Shown: piece after piece, positions 42,577 to 47,331 of the stretch | Layout: each line of letters begins with the position of its first letter | Position numbering within the stretch: position 1 is the stretch's first letter | From: Thermoflexus hugenholtzii JAD2 | GTDB taxonomy: Bacteria; Chloroflexota; UBA11872; UBA12225 | DNA: 47,331 nucleotides | Assembly (NCBI GenBank): GCA_945907765.1 | Contig: CAMDTO010000006.1 | Coordinates: 1 to 47,331, forward strand | Direction of reading: 5' to 3' | Notes under the pieces: model-generated | Told to the model about the DNA's origin: nothing | Databases searched by the model: none | What the model saw: only the letters and a program-made list of their open reading frames with translations | Program-made: the position numbers and the translations under genes

Positions 42577-42714
42577 GACCATCCGGCGGGTTTCGCGGTC
42601 GATGGTCGCCGGTATCATCCCCTCGGTAGTCCGAATGTGCCTGCCCGGTTTTGGTCCCTGCCTTGCCTTGGCTCGGGGCCAGTTGGGCGCGATGAGTGAC
42701 GGAGGGGTGCAATT

Positions 42715-43011
42715 GTGAGTTCAGTCTCTAATCACGGGGTCGCAGCTGCGGTATCTGCCGACACGAGCCTGCCGTATCCGGATGACGACGTCCATGGCAC
42801 TGTCATGCGCGCGCGGGGCAATCTCCGAAAGGCGGCCGCCCTCTTCGCCGAGGCCAAGTCACTGCTGGATCATGGTGGCGATCACGCAGAGGCCATCGCA
42901 AGGATGGGGAAGGCGAGCGATGCGATCGGGTCGTCCTCGTACTTCCTGAGCGTGGCCATGGGCAAGCAGGGCGTCGGCTCCGGCCCCAACCTCCGCACCC
43001 TGACCCCGTAG
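42715..43011 (+). CDS. Small hypothetical protein
   Basis: This 98-residue protein starts at GTG 42715 with a strong ribosome site (GGAGGGG, 7 nt spacing). After a Ser/Ala/Asp-rich start it has one helical hairpin-like region (RARGNLRKAAALFAEAKSLLD, read as RARGNLRKAAALF and ALFAEAKSLLD, then HAEAIARMGKASDAIGSS). It looks like a small helical bundle; no signal, membrane segment or family was recognised. The neighbouring genes give no clue. Confidence 0.65.
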   Translation: MSSVSNHGVAAAVSADTSLPYPDDDVHGTVMRARGNLRKAAALFAEAKSLLDHGGDHAEAIARMGKASDAIGSSSYFLSVAMGKQGVGSGPNLRTLTP

Positions 43012-43063
43012 CCCGGTCGGGTACCCATGCCCGCCATACCGGTACCCGTGCGAGAGGCTTGCC

Positions 43064-44254
43064 ATGGCAACCCTGACTGGTCAAGGGAGGACCGGTGTCC
43101 CGGTTTCCGGGACACCTACCGATTCGCCTTTCCGGCCTCGCGTGTTCAGGCTCGTTCTCGATTGTCCGACCACCGCGCAGTCGTGGACGACCGCTTGGTG
43201 GCACGATCTCGTCAGCGTCTTGTTCGGCGCGTGGCTTGCAGTCGGTCTCTTTGTCGATGGGTGGGCGCACAACGCACTCCGGGGCCTCGAGACCTTCTTC
43301 ACACCGTGGCACGCCCTTCTCTACTCCGGTTTCCTGGCGTGCGCAGTCTGGTATCTGGGCCTGACCGTTCGTGCCCGTGTCGCGCACCGCATCCCGTCAA
43401 TCGGGGCAATCCCGGTTGGCTACGGGTGGGGTGTTGCTGGCGTGTTTATCTTCGGTGCCGGTGGCCTTGGCGACATGACGTGGCATCTCTACTTCGGAAT
43501 TGAACAGGGGATAGATGCCCTTTTCAGTCCCACCCACATCCTGCTTGCCATCGGGCTGATCACCATCCTGGCTGCCCCACTGCGCGCAGCCTGGCGAGGT
43601 CCGTCCCCGCGGGCGGGGCACACGATCCGTTCGTTCCTGCCGGTGATCCTTAGCATGACCCTCACGGTCGCGGTCATCGCATTCTTCTTCATGTACCTCT
43701 GGACCCCGCTGCGCCCGTATCACATCGTCAAGTCGATCTATTTCTCCCGATTTGCGAACGGTAGCGACGTGCGTGCCTCCTACATCACCTCGGGCGTCAC
43801 CGGCATGCTGGTCATGACCGCAGTGATGATCGGCGGCGTCCTGTGGCTCCTGCCCCGGTGGCGACCACCGTTCGGCACCGTGACCATCGTGTTCAGTCTG
43901 GTGGCGACGCTCATGAGCGGTATCGGTGCCTTTGAACAGGCATACCTGATCTGGCCCCAGGCGCTTGCCGGACTGTGTGGCGACATCGCGATCCGCCAAT
44001 TCGATCCGACACCCGCCCGCCCTGTGATGTTCAGGGTCTTCGCGGCCTCGCTTGCCCTCGTGCTCTGGATCGGCGTGCTTGGCACCGACGCCGTCTACCG
44101 CGGTCTTGGGTGGTCACCCGAGGTGATCGGAGGAAGCGTCGTCTGGGCGACACTGACCGCGCTCGGCATCGCAATGCTCATGACTATGGGCCCCGTCAGC
44201 GGCGCCGTTGATCCTTCCACGCTCCCGTCTCCCGTCGAACCTGGGACGGGTTAG
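43064..44254 (+). CDS. Unknown polytopic membrane protein
   Basis: This protein has 396 residues and about 8-9 hydrophobic helices (for example LVSVLFGAWLAVGLFVDGW at 49-67, GYGWGVAGVFIFGAGGLG, HILLAIGLITILAAPL, ITSGVTGMLVMTAVMIGGVLW, read in parts). Conserved-looking polar marks within helices are DGWAHN, HALLY, GDMTWH, EQGIDALFSPTH and EQAY. These could form a metal or proton path, because several His and Asp residues sit near membrane faces, but no family is recognised and no function is claimed. GAGG lies 7 nt before ATG 43064. It follows the small helical gene by 52 bp and may be in the same unit. Confidence 0.72.
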   Translation: MATLTGQGRTGVPVSGTPTDSPFRPRVFRLVLDCPTTAQSWTTAWWHDLVSVLFGAWLAVGLFVDGWAHNALRGLETFFTPWHALLYSGFLACAVWYLGLTVRARVAHRIPSIGAIPVGYGWGVAGVFIFGAGGLGDMTWHLYFGIEQGIDALFSPTHILLAIGLITILAAPLRAAWRGPSPRAGHTIRSFLPVILSMTLTVAVIAFFFMYLWTPLRPYHIVKSIYFSRFANGSDVRASYITSGVTGMLVMTAVMIGGVLWLLPRWRPPFGTVTIVFSLVATLMSGIGAFEQAYLIWPQALAGLCGDIAIRQFDPTPARPVMFRVFAASLALVLWIGVLGTDAVYRGLGWSPEVIGGSVVWATLTALGIAMLMTMGPVSGAVDPSTLPSPVEPGTG

Positions 44255-44306
44255 CGGTGGGGCCCCCCAGTCCAGCATTTCGGTTTCCGGGTAGTAGCAT
44301 CTACGG

Positions 44307-45080
44307 ATGATGGATACGTCGGAAACCAGTGCCGGGGAACAGTTGCTGCGCAGTGACGAGGTGGCGCGTCTCGCGGTCGTCATCGCGGGCGATGTCCGAC
44401 TGCATGTCCAGTCCGTCATGCAAGGCCCCTTTGGTATTGCCGGTGCGCAGGCCGTCGTGCCGTCACCCAAAGGGATCGGTAGCATCCCCGGAGGATTTGG
44501 TCCGGAGGCATCGGGTGGTTTGAACGGTGGCGTTCCCCAACGCTTCATCGCCGCCGGCGTCGCCCTGACTGTCGCCTACACCGCCCTGGGCGAGGCCGAT
44601 GGGGCACGGGTTGCCGGTGCCCTTCGCTGTGCCTCCGAGATTCTCTTTCCCGATGATCCGGCCGGTTTTGCGCAGGTCGAACGCGCTGCCGGCTTAGCGG
44701 TCAGGCACCTCGAACCGATCGAGGAACCCATGATCGCCGACGCTGTCCGCGCCACCGAGGCCATGCAGCACCGGGTCTTCGCCGCTGCCCAGTCCCTCGA
44801 CCGTGCCTTCCAGGCGTCCATCGATCACCTCACCACTGCGTCCCTTGACGCCCACTCCTGGCGACAGGTCACGGGCGGCCTCGGCCCCAGTTCGGGTCTC
44901 ATCACCACCGCCTTCGGCCCGTTCCTGCCCGGTCTCGTGCGTTGGGCGTTCTATACCGCAGTCGCCCTACGGTTCATCCGGATGGACGACTGGGCGTGGG
45001 TCGGCGCGTGCCTGATCGGTGCCCGGACGGACGTCCAGCGTGGTGCCGATGGCATGAACGTCGTCCCACCAGTCATGTAG
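44307..45080 (+). CDS. Hypothetical protein
   Basis: This 257-residue protein is not recognised. It is mostly helical and soluble: a short Gly/Pro-rich part (residues 40-75, VPSPKGIGSIPGGFGPEASG), a helical core (ALTVAYTALGEADGARVAGAL, read as LTVAYTALGEADGARV), then AVRATEAMQHRVFAAAQSLDRAF. No signal or clear membrane helix is present, though LITTAFGPFLPGLVRWAFYTAV is moderately hydrophobic. It lies alone between the membrane protein and the glycosyltransferase on the same strand. Two ATG codons are adjacent at the start. Confidence 0.65.
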   Translation: MMDTSETSAGEQLLRSDEVARLAVVIAGDVRLHVQSVMQGPFGIAGAQAVVPSPKGIGSIPGGFGPEASGGLNGGVPQRFIAAGVALTVAYTALGEADGARVAGALRCASEILFPDDPAGFAQVERAAGLAVRHLEPIEEPMIADAVRATEAMQHRVFAAAQSLDRAFQASIDHLTTASLDAHSWRQVTGGLGPSSGLITTAFGPFLPGLVRWAFYTAVALRFIRMDDWAWVGACLIGARTDVQRGADGMNVVPPVM

Positions 45081-45142
45081 GCACATCATGCGCGGAGCTG
45101 GTGCGACCCCGCCCACGAAGGCGCGTCCCGAAGTGGGCCATC

Positions 45143-46453
45143 ATGCCTGAGGTCACGCCATCCACCCCCGATCCCAACCGGCGCGCCAGCACGGACAGGT
45201 CCCCGGGAACCCCTGCCCGCCCAGTACATCACGCGCTCCCTGGCGCCTACTGGCGTCAACTGCCGTTCCTTGCCACCGCGATGCTGCTCTCGCTCTTCTG
45301 GTTCCTGAGCGATGCGCCACTGTCCGCCCGTCAACTCACCGTGTTCGCGGTTGCCACCCTCATCTGTGCCGTCGCCAGCATCGCGATCCTGCAAGCCGGG
45401 CAAGGATCCCCGGACCCTGAACCCTCGATTACGCCGGGCACGCACGACAAACCCCTGTTGATGACCGCCCCGGCTCTTTCGTCACCCGGGGAGGGAGCCT
45501 CCGACCAAAGGCTCTCCGTAAGTGTTGTCATCCCGACCTACCTGGGACGCGAGTATCTCGTGCCGTGCCTTGACGCGGTTGCATCCCAGACCAGGCCGGC
45601 CGACCAGGTCATCGTGGTGGACGATGCCTCCCCCGATGACACCGCCCAGTGGGTCCGCGAAACCTATCCGTGGGTCGACGTCGTCGCACTCCCGACAAAC
45701 CGCAAGTTCGCCGGAGCTGCGAACGAGGGGATCCGGAGTAGTACTGGGGACATCGTGGTCCTCCTCAACAACGATACCGAGGCCGAACCAGGGTGGCTCG
45801 CGGCCCTGGTTGCCCCATTTGAGGCCGACCCGGAGGTCGGGTTCTGCGCGAGCAAACTGCTCCTGTTTGACCGTCGCGACCACCTCCACGCTGCCGGCGA
45901 CGGCTACACCGTCGGCGGGATCCCGGTGAACCGCGGTGCCTTTACCAAGGACGACAGCAGGTTCGACGCCGAACCATGGGTATTCGGCGCGTGCGCCGCC
46001 GCATCGGCCTACCGGCGGGAACTGCTCCTGGAGACCGGTGGCTTCGACGAATGGCTGGTGTCCTATCTCGAGGACATCGACCTGAGTTGGCGCGCCCAGT
46101 TGCGTGGATACCGGTGCCGGTTCGTGCCGGAGGCGCGGGTCTACCACCATGTCAGCGCAACCGGCGGGCAGGTGCGACCGAGTTACTGGTGTGGTCGTAA
46201 CTTCCTGCTGGTCCTCGCGCGGGACATGCCCGCACCGCTCCTGCGTCGGCACTGGCGCGCAATCATCGCGTCACAGGGGCGTATCGTGCGTGACGCCGTC
46301 CGGCACTGGCGCGGCGCGGCGGCTCGTGCCCGCCTGCGGGGTGTCGTTGCCGGACTGTGGCACCTGCCGGGAGCAATCGCCCAGCGCCGTGCCCTCCATA
46401 CCGGGGCACAGATCGACATCGAAGCCCTGGACCGCCTGCTCGACCGTTCCTGA
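45143..46453 (+). CDS. Glycosyltransferase family 2 with N-terminal membrane helices
   Basis: This 436-residue protein has two hydrophobic helices near the N-terminus (about 40-56, FLATAMLLSLFWFLS, and 65-84, LTVFAVATLICAVASIAI), then a GT-A domain from about 125. GT2 marks are VSVVIPTYLGREYLVPCLDAV, IVVDDASPDDT with the nucleotide-sugar Asp, LNNDTEAEPGW as the DxD-like metal loop, and ETGGFDEWLVSYLEDIDLSWR with the ED acid/base region. It probably makes a surface polysaccharide at the membrane, with donor unknown. The frame is open back to 44942, but ATG 45143 is where plausible coding begins. Ribosome site is weak. Confidence 0.88.
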   Translation: MPEVTPSTPDPNRRASTDRSPGTPARPVHHALPGAYWRQLPFLATAMLLSLFWFLSDAPLSARQLTVFAVATLICAVASIAILQAGQGSPDPEPSITPGTHDKPLLMTAPALSSPGEGASDQRLSVSVVIPTYLGREYLVPCLDAVASQTRPADQVIVVDDASPDDTAQWVRETYPWVDVVALPTNRKFAGAANEGIRSSTGDIVVLLNNDTEAEPGWLAALVAPFEADPEVGFCASKLLLFDRRDHLHAAGDGYTVGGIPVNRGAFTKDDSRFDAEPWVFGACAAASAYRRELLLETGGFDEWLVSYLEDIDLSWRAQLRGYRCRFVPEARVYHHVSATGGQVRPSYWCGRNFLLVLARDMPAPLLRRHWRAIIASQGRIVRDAVRHWRGAAARARLRGVVAGLWHLPGAIAQRRALHTGAQIDIEALDRLLDRS

Positions 46454-46500
46454 ACGTCGCGTGCCGGTGAGGCTCCCCATCCCTGCCCGCTTCTTTAGAG

Positions 46501-47292
46501 TCAGAACATCACGACGCCGTTGTCGACATTGATCGATTGTCCCGTAATGGCGCGACTGCCGTCCGACACCAGGAAACTCACCAGTGGCGGAATGTCGCCG
46601 GGCACCTGTGTTCGGCCAAGCGGGGACCGCGACGCGACTTCCTTGAAGAGTTCACCCGGCGCCTTGCCCATGCGTCCGCCACGCTCACGGTCGATCAGCT
46701 CCCACATTGGCGTATCGACGTTTCCGGGGCAGAAGCAGTTGACCGTAATCCCGTGTGGCCCGAACTCCCACGCCGCGCTACGGACAAGCCCCAGGATTGC
46801 CGACTTGCTCGACTGGTAGTGCGCCTGGTAGGGCGACCCGATCTTCGCTGCGATCGACGCGGTCGCGATCAGCCGGCCTCCCTGGTCCTGCTTGACCAGA
46901 TGGCGGGCCGCCGCCTGGAAGCAGAGGAAGACCCCGCGGGTGTTGACGGAAAAGGTGCGGTCCCATTCAGCCACCGGCATGTCGAGAATCGGGTTGATTG
47001 TCAGGATCCCGGCATTTGCGATCATGGCATCAAGGCGTCCGAAGTGGCCGACGACCGCGTCCACCATCGTCGACGGCCCATCGTCCTTCGTCACATCAAC
47101 CGAAGCCGCCCACGCATCGCCGCCAGCAGCGCGGATGTCGGTGGCAACGGCCTCGGCCGCGTCCACGCGAAGGTCGGCAACTGCGACACGCGCACCATCC
47201 AATGCGAGGTGCATCGCAATCGCCTTGCCGATCGAACCGGCTGCCCCGGTCACGATCACCACCTTGCCCGAAAGCATCTGGGTCGGTTCCAT
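46501..47292 (-). CDS. Short-chain dehydrogenase/reductase
   Basis: This 263-residue classical SDR has loop TGAAGSIG (15-22), NAD-type Asp D40 (VAVADLRVD), NAGI (93-96), catalytic S146 in ATASIAAK, Y159 and K163 (YQSSK), and the C-terminal ITGQSINVDNG. The region FCPGNVDTPMWELID matches hydroxy-acid and sorbitol-type SDRs, so a polyol or hydroxy-acid substrate is plausible but unproved. It is convergent with the glycosyltransferase (47-bp gap). The ATG at 47292 is close to the window edge; upstream context is unseen. Confidence 0.93.
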   Translation of the reverse strand: MEPTQMLSGKVVIVTGAAGSIGKAIAMHLALDGARVAVADLRVDAAEAVATDIRAAGGDAWAASVDVTKDDGPSTMVDAVVGHFGRLDAMIANAGILTINPILDMPVAEWDRTFSVNTRGVFLCFQAAARHLVKQDQGGRLIATASIAAKIGSPYQAHYQSSKSAILGLVRSAAWEFGPHGITVNCFCPGNVDTPMWELIDRERGGRMGKAPGELFKEVASRSPLGRTQVPGDIPPLVSFLVSDGSRAITGQSINVDNGVVMF

Positions 47293-47331
47293 AAAGATCC
47301 CTTCTGGCTCACGCGTCCGCCCACCGTCGGC

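Overview
This is a bacterial chromosome segment, GC-rich and densely coded on both strands. It has 41 supportable protein genes and no rRNA, tRNA or CRISPR array that I could recognise. The gene mix includes a bifunctional-nuclease (DUF151) protein, a SIMPL-domain protein, a PASTA-less Ser/Thr kinase with a Thr/Pro-rich ectodomain, many sugar-acid enzymes, CASTOR-like RCK proteins and a CsoR-type copper operon. It best fits a free-living, aerobic or facultative member of the Chloroflexota (Thermomicrobia-like) or a similar high-GC terrestrial lineage. That placement is inference from gene content only.

Layout. 1-2.7 kb: the end of an aspartate kinase, a DUF151 nuclease and a Kef-type antiporter. 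2.8-6.6 kb: a SIMPL-domain protein divergent from a membrane Ser/Thr kinase. 6.6-10 kb, minus strand: cysS, mannonate dehydratase and an amidohydrolase-like protein. 10.4-17 kb, plus strand: a secreted esterase, an aldehyde dehydrogenase with an Asn/Gly/His insert, a coiled-coil protein, an aldo/keto reductase and a second esterase. 17-22.1 kb, minus strand: a SulP transporter, a DHA2-type MFS pump, a glutathione peroxidase whose catalytic residue is an in-frame TGA, and a TIM-barrel sugar isomerase. 22.2-26.4 kb: the copper operon csoR-copA-cupredoxin-copZ. 26.5-29.1 kb: a ManD-type dehydratase converging on a flippase-like protein. 29-33.9 kb: a potassium-channel locus. 33.9-37.7 kb: an IlvD/Edd dehydratase and two SDRs. 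37.8-47.3 kb: membrane proteins, a TSUP transporter, an MFS transporter, a probable secreted ribonuclease with an overlapping partner gene, several unknown proteins, a glycosyltransferase and a third SDR.

Three loci stand out. (1) The glutathione peroxidase gene (20640-21155, minus) reads through TGA exactly at the active-site position. A perfect 7-bp hairpin with a GGU loop lies 18 nt after the TGA, as expected of a bacterial SECIS, so it is probably a selenoprotein. (2) At 29.0-33.9 kb the parts of a regulated ion channel are split over four adjacent genes: a voltage-sensor-like membrane protein without a selectivity filter, a free RCK protein, a two-TM TVGYGD channel with its own RCK region, and a free cyclic-nucleotide-binding-like protein. 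This may be an undescribed multi-subunit potassium conductance. (3) The copper ATPase carries an extra C-terminal membrane helix and an extracytoplasmic cupredoxin domain related to the separate cupredoxin encoded just downstream. It lies under a CsoR repressor with a GC-rich palindromic operator.

Metabolically, the mannonate dehydratase, ManD-like dehydratase, IlvD/Edd dehydratase, three SDRs, sugar isomerase and aldehyde dehydrogenase together suggest catabolism of uronic and aldonic acids from plant or microbial polysaccharide. They are scattered rather than in one operon.
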